Shown here piece by piece: positions 8,358 through 15,886 of a stretch of 37,836 nt of DNA (position 1 is its first letter; every line of letters starts with the position of its first letter). A program made the translations under genes and the position numbers. The notes under the pieces are model-generated. The model was not told where the DNA came from, searched no databases, and saw nothing but the letters and a program-made list of their open reading frames with translations. The DNA is from Saprospiraceae bacterium (GTDB lineage Bacteria; Bacteroidota; Bacteroidia; Chitinophagales; Saprospiraceae): NCBI GenBank assembly GCA_019694295.1, contig JAIBCG010000026.1, positions 1-37,836 on the forward strand, read 5' to 3'.

Positions 8358-9665
8358 ATGATGCACACATTGGATATTTACAAGCGGTTTTTGGAATGCG
8401 ATTCACTTTCAACAGATACCAGAAGTATAGTACCGGGTTGTATGTTTTGGGGCCTGAAAGGAGAAACATTTGATGGTGGAGAATTCTGCGAACAAGCTAT
8501 AGAGAAAGGTGCGCGCTATGCTGTACGGCAGGCAGAGGGCATTTCTGCAAATCCACAGATTATCCATGTTGCAGATTCACTTTTTGCACTTCAAGAATTG
8601 GCACGACACCATAGGAGAAGTTTTGGTATTCCGGTAATGGCAGTCACGGGTACCAATGGCAAGACTACTACTAAAGAATTGCTTAATGCTGTATTCGCTG
8701 CACATTATAAAACGCATTGTACCAAAGGAAATCTGAATAACCATATCGGTGTTCCACTTACATTGCTTGCCATGAAGCAGGATGTTGACATTGCAATTAT
8801 TGAAATGGGAGCAAATCATGTCGGTGAAATAAACCAATTGTGCACCATTGCGGAGCCTACATGCGGCCTCATTACCAATATTGGCAAAGCACATCTGGAA
8901 GGTTTTGGTAGCCTTGAAGGTGTAAAAAGAGCAAAATCTGAACTTTATCAATATCTTGATAGTGTTGGTGGGGTGATATTTGTAAATATGGATGAAGCTG
9001 AGCTTGTAGAAAGCTCCATGCCATACAGACGGAAAATACCCTATCAAAAAGGTGTGGTACAGCCTGCCGAAAATTTTCCTTCATGGGTAGGTCTTGAATC
9101 CGGAAATGGGTTTCTTGAAGTAAGTTTTCGCTCTACTGACTACGGGCGCATAAATGTTCAGACTCAGATTGTGGGTGAATATAATTTCAATAACATCATG
9201 ACTGCAATAGTTGTCGGACAATACTTTAAAGTACCAGACCAACAGATCAAATCTTCACTCGAAAACTTCATTCCAGCCAACAACAGGTCTCAAATAATTC
9301 AACGTGATAACTACAAAATACTACTTGATGCCTATAATGCCAACCCATCAAGTATGACACAGGCACTCAACAATTTCACAAAAATACATGCACAAAGAAA
9401 AATAGTAATACTTGGTGACATGTTTGAACTTGGAGAGTATAGCAGGGCAGAACACCAGTCTATTGCAGATTTGGTAAGTGCATCGGATTTTGAAGCATCG
9501 GTTTTAGTCGGTAAAGAGTTCGCAAAAACAAGAACAGACCAACATGTATTGAAGTTTACTGAAATATCTGATTTGAAGCAATGGTTCGATAATCTGGAGA
9601 AAGACGAAGCCACCATACTTATAAAAGGATCTCGTGGGATGAAGCTCGAAACACTACTTGCTTAA
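8358..9665 (+). CDS. murF: UDP-MurNAc-tripeptide--D-Ala-D-Ala ligase
   Basis: MurF performs the last cytoplasmic step of peptidoglycan precursor assembly, ATP-dependent addition of D-Ala-D-Ala to UDP-MurNAc-tripeptide. The 435-residue product shows the Mur-ligase P-loop TGTNGKTTT at 97-105. It also has the substrate block KGNLNNHIGVPLTLL (123-137), IIEMGANHVGEI, and the C-terminal-domain motif LLDAYNANPSSM. Residues 15-30 (SLSTDTRSIVPGCMF) form the usual N-terminal UDP-binding segment. The frame opens with two adjacent ATG codons; either could be used. It sits directly downstream of gldJ but behind a strong terminator, so it probably has its own promoter. A convergent gene begins on the far side. 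Confidence 0.95.
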   Translation: MMHTLDIYKRFLECDSLSTDTRSIVPGCMFWGLKGETFDGGEFCEQAIEKGARYAVRQAEGISANPQIIHVADSLFALQELARHHRRSFGIPVMAVTGTNGKTTTKELLNAVFAAHYKTHCTKGNLNNHIGVPLTLLAMKQDVDIAIIEMGANHVGEINQLCTIAEPTCGLITNIGKAHLEGFGSLEGVKRAKSELYQYLDSVGGVIFVNMDEAELVESSMPYRRKIPYQKGVVQPAENFPSWVGLESGNGFLEVSFRSTDYGRINVQTQIVGEYNFNNIMTAIVVGQYFKVPDQQIKSSLENFIPANNRSQIIQRDNYKILLDAYNANPSSMTQALNNFTKIHAQRKIVILGDMFELGEYSRAEHQSIADLVSASDFEASVLVGKEFAKTRTDQHVLKFTEISDLKQWFDNLEKDEATILIKGSRGMKLETLLA

Positions 9666-9817
9666 ACCCGGATAAAGTATTGGCATCTTTACTGCAAATT
9701 ATTATTACTTCAAATCCATTTCAAAAGTTCAAAAACTGTAGCTCACTATGCTTTTTTTACTTTTTAAGGTTTTTTTAGGCTTATCATTTTGTTTGAATTC
9801 CTACTACGTTAATCTGG

Positions 9818-10909
9818 TTAAATGTTTTTTTGAAGTGCAAAAAATAATCTATCCGGTATTTCGCCATTGATAGCTTCTTCATAATCAGATTGTGTGCAAG
9901 GGAAAAGATTATGTTGACCTTTCGAATTTACCTCTTTGTCGGGTACCTGTAGCCACCATCTTCCTGAGATTTTGCTCTTCCAGAATTTTAACGAATAATC
10001 AGAATGTTTCTGCTCGACGATGTAGGCTTGCATATTGGCCGTTGATATCGGGAACTCCTTTAGACGGTGGTAGAAACCATCAATCAGATACCAGATCATC
10101 TGAGCAATCAGGGCAGCAGTCTGGTTTGCCAGATCATTTTTATGCTCTAACCCAAACAAACCCAAAGAAGTTAATTTGTCACTAAACCCGGCATATCGCA
10201 TGAGTTGGCATGATTCAAATCCGGATAATCCGTTCGGTGAAGGTTCTGCTACTGCAGGCGCATCTGATGATTTGATGGCACTAAGATGGAATAGAAAAGA
10301 ATCTGTGTCTCGGATTATAGGTTCGGCGTCAGAAAGATTGTTAATAAGGTTGCCAAGCCTGATTTGATCATAAAATAAATCTTCAGATAAGCCGAGCACT
10401 TCAGGTGAGTTGAAATGAATTTGGTGACCTATGATACTTGGTATCATGTAGGCGCGAACGTCAGGTTCATTCAGCTTGTTTAGGTAGCTTTTCTTGTTTT
10501 TTGTTTTAGATAATCGGATTTTTTCATCTGCTACCAAGAGTTTGAACTTGTCACCAAATGTTTTGTAAGCCACCAGCATTGCTTCACTCAGGGCTGCATC
10601 ATGGGCAATGATGATAGGAAAAATACCACCTGATAAAAGCTCTTTGATTACAGGAGTAAGGCATTCCTTATTATTCTTTCGCAAAGATCCCAGATCAGCA
10701 AAATGAAGATTTGGGAAATGATTGAACAAATTGTAGAAGGCTTTACGCCAATGTGCATTTCCGGGATGTTTATCGCTTATGATTGCAATTTTAATAGATT
10801 CGAGTGATTCAAAAATGTTACTATTTTCTGACAAAAAATGTCCGATGGTTTCAGTTTCACATCCTTTAGATATTCCCGGATCCGGGCTTTCTATCCAGTT
10901 TTCAAGCAT
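9818..10909 (-). CDS. Ureohydrolase (arginase)-fold protein, metal site degenerate
   Basis: The 363-residue product has the order and spacing of an arginase/agmatinase/formimidoylglutamase fold, but its metal-binding motifs are eroded. The region aligning to GGDHS reads IAHDAALSEA (101-110). The strand aligning to DAHxD reads LLVADEKIRLS (124-134). The segment aligning to the third motif, DxDxxDPxxAPG, reads HLSAIKSSDAPA (208-219). The best preserved parts are that APA stretch, the following PNGLSGFE (225-232) and the helix QTAALIAQMIWYLIDGFYHR (263-282). Paired Mn2+ binding looks unlikely, so activity is doubtful. I infer a pseudoenzyme or a regulatory or structural role. It is divergent from an amino-acid dehydrogenase, with 124 bases between them. 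Confidence 0.72.
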   Translation of the reverse strand: MLENWIESPDPGISKGCETETIGHFLSENSNIFESLESIKIAIISDKHPGNAHWRKAFYNLFNHFPNLHFADLGSLRKNNKECLTPVIKELLSGGIFPIIIAHDAALSEAMLVAYKTFGDKFKLLVADEKIRLSKTKNKKSYLNKLNEPDVRAYMIPSIIGHQIHFNSPEVLGLSEDLFYDQIRLGNLINNLSDAEPIIRDTDSFLFHLSAIKSSDAPAVAEPSPNGLSGFESCQLMRYAGFSDKLTSLGLFGLEHKNDLANQTAALIAQMIWYLIDGFYHRLKEFPISTANMQAYIVEQKHSDYSLKFWKSKISGRWWLQVPDKEVNSKGQHNLFPCTQSDYEEAINGEIPDRLFFALQKNI

Positions 10910-11003
10910 AAAAATTAATACAGATAAGTCACAATATTAGGGATGATTTTGGACATGACAAAAAAATGCTATATAAAAGATATAAAAAAACCGATGGATA
11001 GTT

Positions 11004-11011
11004 TATTTTTG
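11004..11011 (+). promoter_or_regulatory. Candidate -7 element for the amino-acid dehydrogenase
   Basis: TATTTTTG is a full TAnnTTTG match 22 bases before the ATG at 11034. No TTTG was found at the expected 19-21 base spacing upstream. Confidence 0.4.
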
Positions 11012-11033
11012 GGATTGAAAGTAATAGAGTGAT

Positions 11034-12269
11034 ATGAGTGATATGTTGGAAAAATACAAAAACAAGACACCCGAGGTGGTATTTGAGTGGAACGATGACC
11101 AGACTGGGGCACGAGGCTGGACTGTGATTAACTCACTCAGGAATGGTGCTGCAGGTGGTGGTACTCGCATGCGAAAAGGGCTTACCAAAGATGAAGTAAC
11201 ATCACTGGCTAAAGTCATGGAGATAAAATTTTCTGTATCGGGTCCTTCCATTGGCGGTGCAAAATCGGGAATTGATTTTGACCCGGCCGACCCACGTAAA
11301 GATGGAGTGCTTAAACGATGGTTTAAAGCTGTATTTCCATTATTGAAAAATTACTATGGTACAGGAGGTGATTTAAATGTTGACGAAATAAGGGACGTTA
11401 TACCCATCACCGAAGAGTATGGCCTATGGCATCCTCAGGAAGGTGTAGTTAACGGGCATTTTGGTGCCAGCCAAGGCAATGCTGTGAAAATGATTGGTCA
11501 GCTGCGTTATGGTTGTGTCAAACCCGTAGAGGATAATAACTATATTGTTGATGGTTATTATAAATATGCTGTTGCCGATCTCATCACCGGATGGGGCGTA
11601 TCAGAGTCTGTCAGACATTATTATGATATTTTTAGAAACTCAGACCTAAAAGGGAAGACTGCCATCATTCAGGGTTGGGGCAATGTTGCATCTGCTGCAG
11701 CCTTGTATCTGGCGCATAATGGTGTCAAAATAATTGGAATATTGGATCGTGATGGTGGTGTCATAAACAAGAAAGGGTTTTCATTCGATGATGTAAAATC
11801 AATGTTCATCAACAAATCCGGCAATAAACTCAATGTTAAGGACATTAAGCCATTCGATCAGATTAATGCTGAAATATGGAGCCTTGGTGCTGATATTTTT
11901 GTGCCTGGAGCGGCTAGCAAAATCGTCACAAGGCAACAGGCAGAACAATTACTGAAAGGCAATATAGAAGTTATAGCCTGCGGTGCCAATGTACCTTTCG
12001 AAGATGATGGTGTCTTTTTTGGCGAAACTGCCCACCTTTTAGACAAACAAATAGCACTTATTCCCGACTTCATATCAAATTGCGGAATGGCCAGGGTCTT
12101 TGCCTATCTGATGCAACCCGATGTTGTTATCACAGACCAAGCCATTTTTCAGGATGTCTCAGAAACAATCCACAAGGCATTACGCGAAGTTCATATATCC
12201 CACAAAGAACCGGTTAAAATCTCAGAAAACGCACTGAATATTGCGTTGAAAAAACTATTGGCTGATTAG
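11034..12269 (+). CDS. Glu/Leu/Phe/Val dehydrogenase family protein
   Basis: Members catalyse NAD(P)-linked reversible oxidative deamination of an amino acid to its 2-oxoacid. In this 411-residue protein the N-terminal catalytic domain shows the glycine-rich GAAGGGTRM (38-46). It also shows lysines at EIKFSVSG (Lys65) and IGGAKSGI (Lys77, the catalytic-type lysine) and an aspartate in GTGGDLNVDE (Asp113). A Rossmann domain follows with IQGWGNVASAA (212-222) and ILDRDGGV. In the dinucleotide motif the third glycine of the usual GxGNVG is alanine, and the usual GGAKGG block reads GGAKSG. Substrate cannot be assigned from these motifs. A second in-frame ATG at codon 4 is possible. Confidence 0.85.
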   Translation: MSDMLEKYKNKTPEVVFEWNDDQTGARGWTVINSLRNGAAGGGTRMRKGLTKDEVTSLAKVMEIKFSVSGPSIGGAKSGIDFDPADPRKDGVLKRWFKAVFPLLKNYYGTGGDLNVDEIRDVIPITEEYGLWHPQEGVVNGHFGASQGNAVKMIGQLRYGCVKPVEDNNYIVDGYYKYAVADLITGWGVSESVRHYYDIFRNSDLKGKTAIIQGWGNVASAAALYLAHNGVKIIGILDRDGGVINKKGFSFDDVKSMFINKSGNKLNVKDIKPFDQINAEIWSLGADIFVPGAASKIVTRQQAEQLLKGNIEVIACGANVPFEDDGVFFGETAHLLDKQIALIPDFISNCGMARVFAYLMQPDVVITDQAIFQDVSETIHKALREVHISHKEPVKISENALNIALKKLLAD

Positions 12270-12340
12270 GAGATTATTTATTTTTCGGTCAGGCATTATT
12301 GTAGATATTTTTATTTTGACCAATTAAAAAAAACACAACC

Positions 12341-13978
12341 ATGTTAAGAACTAACTTAATCAAGGCAATAATGGTTCTGTGTACGCTGAGTGCAAGCTAC
12401 AATGCTTTTGCACAAGAACAGAATGTTGTCGAAAAATCGGCAAATACAGCCATACAGTATTCTGCTTCTACCCGACACATGTGGGAGGTAGGGCTAAATG
12501 GTGGCTTGAATTTTCTGACAGGTGATATATCATGGAAACCCGGCTTTGGAGGCGGCATCCATATCCGCAAGGCAATTGATAATATGTTTTCGCTCAGACT
12601 TGATGGTCAGTACAGATTCATGAAAGGATTTGAATCAAGTGGCCCCCGTAACCCCGATGCTGATAATTCTTTTATTTTGTCCGGACTTGGCTATGGCAGT
12701 GGCCCGGGAGAGTCAACCTGGTACCATAATTATTCTACTACGATGTGGTCAGGAAGTTTGCAACTGGTTATGTCTATTAATCAGTTCAGGTTTATTAAGC
12801 CTGTGCGAACAATCAACCCTTATGTGTTTGCAGGAGCTGGTCTTGGGTCTTATAAAGTAAAAACAGATGCAAAAGATGCTAATGGCAATATATATAATTT
12901 TACTACCGTTCCTTCTGAAAGTGACCTTGATGGTACTTACGAGACAGAACTTGCCATTCAGCAAAAAGATTTGGGCAAAACCCTGATAAACCCGATGGGT
13001 GAAGCCGGAGTGGGTATAGCCTTCAGGATAACGCCACGCTTCAATATCGGTATTGAGCACAAAATGGGAGTTCTGCTTGGTAAACGTGGTGATTATGTAG
13101 ATGGAGCCGTATTCAGATCCTCGGTTGACCAAACCAACAACAAAGACTTAATACATTCAACATATATCAGGCTAAATTTCAATATTGGCAACAAAGAGAA
13201 GATGTCTGAACCACTTTGGTGGGTCAATCCGCTTGATTTTGTACTGAAAGATATTGCCGAACTAAAGGAAAGGCCAAAACTTGATCTTACCGATACAGAT
13301 AAAGACGGAGTTCTTGATATGTTTGATCAGGAAAAGGAAACACCGGCAGGCGCACCTGTAGATGTACGTGGCATGGCACTAGACAGTGATGGTGATAAGA
13401 TACCTGATTACAAGGACAAAGAACCGTATTCCGCACCTAACTATCAGGTAGATGCTGATGGTAGGGCGATGGTACCAAAAAATTCTGTATCTCCGGAAGA
13501 GGTCAATAAGCTCATCGAAGACAAACTTAAGGAATTCAATATCACAAAGGGTGGTACACTTACAGACTGGTTCCTGCCTGCTATTCATTTTGACCTTGAC
13601 AAATATACTATAAAAAATTCGGAGGCCGAAAAACTCCGTCAGGTGGCAGTAGTAATGAGAAATAATACATCTCTGAAGGTGATGGTGACCGGTCATACAG
13701 ACAAGACAGCTGGAGCATCCTACAATAAAATGTTGTCATATAACCGATCAAAAGCTGCCATTGATTATCTGGTTAACAAATATGGTATTGCAAGGAACAG
13801 ATTTGTACTTACCTATTCAGGCAAAGAAGATACACTCATCGATACGCAAGCTGCTAATTACATGAACAGAAGGGTAGAATTCAGAGTAGCCAAACCCGGT
13901 GATGTTGAAATGCCAAAACCAAGTGGACCAAATGCCGGATCAGGAAAATTTGAAGGTAGTAGGGATGCCGGCTATTAG
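12341..13978 (+). CDS. OmpA-family outer-membrane protein with calcium-type repeats
   Basis: This is a peptidoglycan-anchored outer-membrane protein. The 545 residues comprise a signal peptide (1-24, ending AFAQ) and a beta-barrel of about 280 residues rich in glycine and aromatics. Next come aspartate-rich thrombospondin type 3-like repeats (about 313-370: DTDKDGVLDMFD, DSDGDKIPDYKD). The C-terminal OmpA domain is about residues 415-525. Within it, IHFDLDKYTI, VTGHTDKTA, LSYNRSKAAIDYL and NRRVEFRV are the family landmarks, including the Asp and Arg that bind diaminopimelate. It probably links the outer membrane to the cell wall. A strong terminator follows. Specific T9SS involvement is not shown. 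Confidence 0.9.
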   Translation: MLRTNLIKAIMVLCTLSASYNAFAQEQNVVEKSANTAIQYSASTRHMWEVGLNGGLNFLTGDISWKPGFGGGIHIRKAIDNMFSLRLDGQYRFMKGFESSGPRNPDADNSFILSGLGYGSGPGESTWYHNYSTTMWSGSLQLVMSINQFRFIKPVRTINPYVFAGAGLGSYKVKTDAKDANGNIYNFTTVPSESDLDGTYETELAIQQKDLGKTLINPMGEAGVGIAFRITPRFNIGIEHKMGVLLGKRGDYVDGAVFRSSVDQTNNKDLIHSTYIRLNFNIGNKEKMSEPLWWVNPLDFVLKDIAELKERPKLDLTDTDKDGVLDMFDQEKETPAGAPVDVRGMALDSDGDKIPDYKDKEPYSAPNYQVDADGRAMVPKNSVSPEEVNKLIEDKLKEFNITKGGTLTDWFLPAIHFDLDKYTIKNSEAEKLRQVAVVMRNNTSLKVMVTGHTDKTAGASYNKMLSYNRSKAAIDYLVNKYGIARNRFVLTYSGKEDTLIDTQAANYMNRRVEFRVAKPGDVEMPKPSGPNAGSGKFEGSRDAGY

Positions 13979-14001
13979 TATAATGTGAATAAATTTAAAT
14001 A

Positions 14002-14040
14002 AAAAACTGCCGCTGACACTTTGTTGACGGCAGTTTTTTT
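14002..14040. terminator. Hairpin terminator after the OmpA-family gene
   Basis: An 11-base perfect stem (14002-14012 with 14028-14038, core CTGCCG/CGGCAG) is bordered by A-run and T-run. It can work in both directions between the convergent OmpA-family gene and the START-like gene. Confidence 0.85.
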
Positions 14041-14122
14041 ATTCAATTGCTTTTTTTATTCTTCTACTTTCTTTTTTGCTTGTTCAGTCAAAAAGTACGT
14101 TATCCAAGTATGATAGAAAAAA

Positions 14123-14503
14123 TTATGCGCCCATCTCACGTTGCATTCTCACAATCAGGTTCTCCCAGTACAGTTTCTGATCGGCAAGTTCATTTTCATC
14201 ACACCAATCCTTTATTTCAAGAATAGTTTCGTCTGTGATAGGTGAGGTTGTAATCCTGAACTCAAGATATTCGTCGTCATTTTCGGCACTGTCAAATCGG
14301 AATCTGAGATATTCTTCTTCGATATCGTCAATTAACTCGGCCCATTCTCTGCTTTTATTCCATTCGAAAGTATAGATTTCACCTTCAATATCCACACGGT
14401 CACAAAACCACCTTACCAAACAAGCAGGTGTGGTAAGAAAATTATACACAATCGTGGGTGAAGCTTTCAAAATAAAATCCAGTTTAAGTTGAACTCTTTT
14501 CAT
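14123..14503 (-). CDS. START-like (SRPBCC fold) small protein
   Basis: A 126-residue acidic cytoplasmic protein beginning MKRVQLKLDFIL. The open frame extends 19 codons further upstream, but that extension is low-complexity and does not resemble the domain, so I use the ATG at 14503. The opening strand, then SPTIVYNFLTTPACLVRWFCDRV, is typical of the helix-grip START/AHSA1 fold (polyketide-cyclase-like), and ETILEIKDW followed by a C-terminal helix completes it. Such small START-like proteins are conserved in Bacteroidota with no defined function; ligand binding is only inferred. It is convergent with the OmpA-family gene and divergent from the primary sigma factor gene. Confidence 0.75.
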   Translation of the reverse strand: MKRVQLKLDFILKASPTIVYNFLTTPACLVRWFCDRVDIEGEIYTFEWNKSREWAELIDDIEEEYLRFRFDSAENDDEYLEFRITTSPITDETILEIKDWCDENELADQKLYWENLIVRMQREMGA

Positions 14504-14905
14504 GATATAGCGGTTGTTAGCTAATATAAATAAATAAATCTTAGTCTGTTTTGTTCGCAATGTAATACCTCAGGCAAAAAATAAAAATTTATTTCAGTTA
14601 TTTTTTTAATAATTTTTTTTAATAAATCTATAACACAATGGTTTTGAGCCAGTCAGAAATATTATATTAACGAATGTAATTATGTATAATTTTCAAATAC
14701 AAAGGCTACTATTGACAACAATTGAATTTTGCTTTAATTTTGCAGGCAGGTGAAAATAATATCTTCAAATGGCAACTTTTTTCAATATTTCCGTATAAAT
14801 AATATACCAGCAAATTATCGTTCCAATCCCAATATATCAGAAAAATCTCCCAGACGGCCATTGTGCCGATCTGAATTCATTAGTGAAGCATAAAAAAACT
14901 ATTGC
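14504..14905. other. 402-base intergenic region between START-like gene and rpoD
   Basis: No coding region is supported here. It is very AT-rich on the left (14575-14700). It holds the candidate rpoD promoter at 14711-14742 and, downstream of that, about 160 bases of untranslated leader before the rpoD ATG. No hairpin strong enough to call a riboregulator was found by eye. Confidence 0.6.
14711..14742 (+). promoter_or_regulatory. Candidate housekeeping promoter for rpoD
   Basis: ATTG (14711-14714) and TAATTTTG (14735-14742) are separated by 20 bases. They match the Bacteroidota -33 (TTTG, 3 of 4) and -7 (TAnnTTTG, full) elements with standard spacing. Predicted initiation near 14749 leaves an unusually long leader of about 155 bases. 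Confidence 0.55.
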
Positions 14906-15775
14906 ATGAGACAACTGAAAATTACAAAATCAATCACTAACCGCGAAAGCCAGTCGCTAGAGAAATACCTCCAGGAAATCGGCAAAGTGGATTTGCTTAC
15001 TCCGGAAGAAGAAGTGGACCTCGCCAAAAAAATCAAAGACGGAGACCAGATTGCACTCGAACGATTGACAAAGGCCAACTTAAGATTCGTGGTTTCAGTG
15101 GCTAAACAATATCAAAACCAGGGGCTTTCCCTTAGTGACCTCATAAATGAAGGTAACCTCGGTCTGATAAAGGCAGCTCAAAGATTTGACGAAACACGAG
15201 GATTCAAATTCATCTCTTATGCCGTTTGGTGGATTCGTCAATCCATTTTACAAGCACTGGCCGAACAAAGCCGTATTGTGAGACTTCCACTCAACAAAGT
15301 AGGCTCTCTTAACAAAATCAACAAAGCATTCTCCGAACTCGAACAAGCACACGAACGAGAACCATCTGCAGAAGAACTAGCCGAATTGCTCGAAATACCG
15401 ACAGAAGAAGTAGAAACAACACTGGGTGTAGCTGCAAGGCACGTGTCAATGGACGCACCTTTTGTTGAAGGTGAAGACAATTCGCTTCTCGATGTTTTGG
15501 AAAACAATACATCACCTGGTACAGATACTGCCCTCGAATACCTTGAATCCCTTAGAAGAGAAATCGAACGATCATTAGGTACGCTGACAGACAGACAAGC
15601 TGATGTAATCAAATTGTATTTCGGCATCGGCATCGAACACCCAATGTCACTAGAAGATATAGGTGATAAATTTGGACTGACACGTGAAAGAGTCCGCCAG
15701 ATAAAAGACAAGGCTATCAATAAACTACGTTCGGTATCAAGAAGTAAGCTACTCAAACATTACCTGGGAGCATAG
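14906..15775 (+). CDS. rpoD: Primary RNA polymerase sigma factor (RpoD/SigA)
   Basis: This is the housekeeping sigma factor. The 289-residue product lacks region 1.1, as is usual in Bacteroidota. It begins with region 1.2 ([20 protein letters not shown], 17-36). Region 2 follows ([23 protein letters not shown], then [17 protein letters not shown], 98-114). Region 3 is about residues 124-200. Region 4 is about 225-285, with the -35-reading helix [18 protein letters not shown] (258-275). The near-perfect core motifs distinguish it from ECF or stress sigmas. It is monocistronic by appearance: a long leader upstream and a 12-base-stem terminator directly downstream. Its product should read the TAnnTTTG-type promoters noted throughout this window. 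Confidence 0.95.
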   Translation: MRQLKITKSITNRESQSLEKYLQEIGKVDLLTPEEEVDLAKKIKDGDQIALERLTKANLRFVVSVAKQYQNQGLSLSDLINEGNLGLIKAAQRFDETRGFKFISYAVWWIRQSILQALAEQSRIVRLPLNKVGSLNKINKAFSELEQAHEREPSAEELAELLEIPTEEVETTLGVAARHVSMDAPFVEGEDNSLLDVLENNTSPGTDTALEYLESLRREIERSLGTLTDRQADVIKLYFGIGIEHPMSLEDIGDKFGLTRERVRQIKDKAINKLRSVSRSKLLKHYLGA

Positions 15776-15797
15776 AAACATACAAATTATAATAAAG

Positions 15798-15832
15798 AAA
15801 GGCACATCTGAGATTTTAGATGTGCCTTTTCT
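15798..15832 (+). terminator. Intrinsic terminator after rpoD
   Basis: A perfect 12-base stem (15798-15809 with 15818-15829, core GGCACATCT/AGATGTGCC) closes an 8-base loop and runs into T residues. It starts 22 bases after the rpoD stop. Confidence 0.92.
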
Positions 15833-15886
15833 TATTCTGTTCAGAAATATTTGCGACCTTTGCAGTAAATTAAATTTTACCAATAT

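Noticed and set aside
15238..15756. 172-residue open frame antisense to rpoD
   Set aside because: It is a serine-rich shadow of the sigma factor codons, with no start context or recognisable domain.
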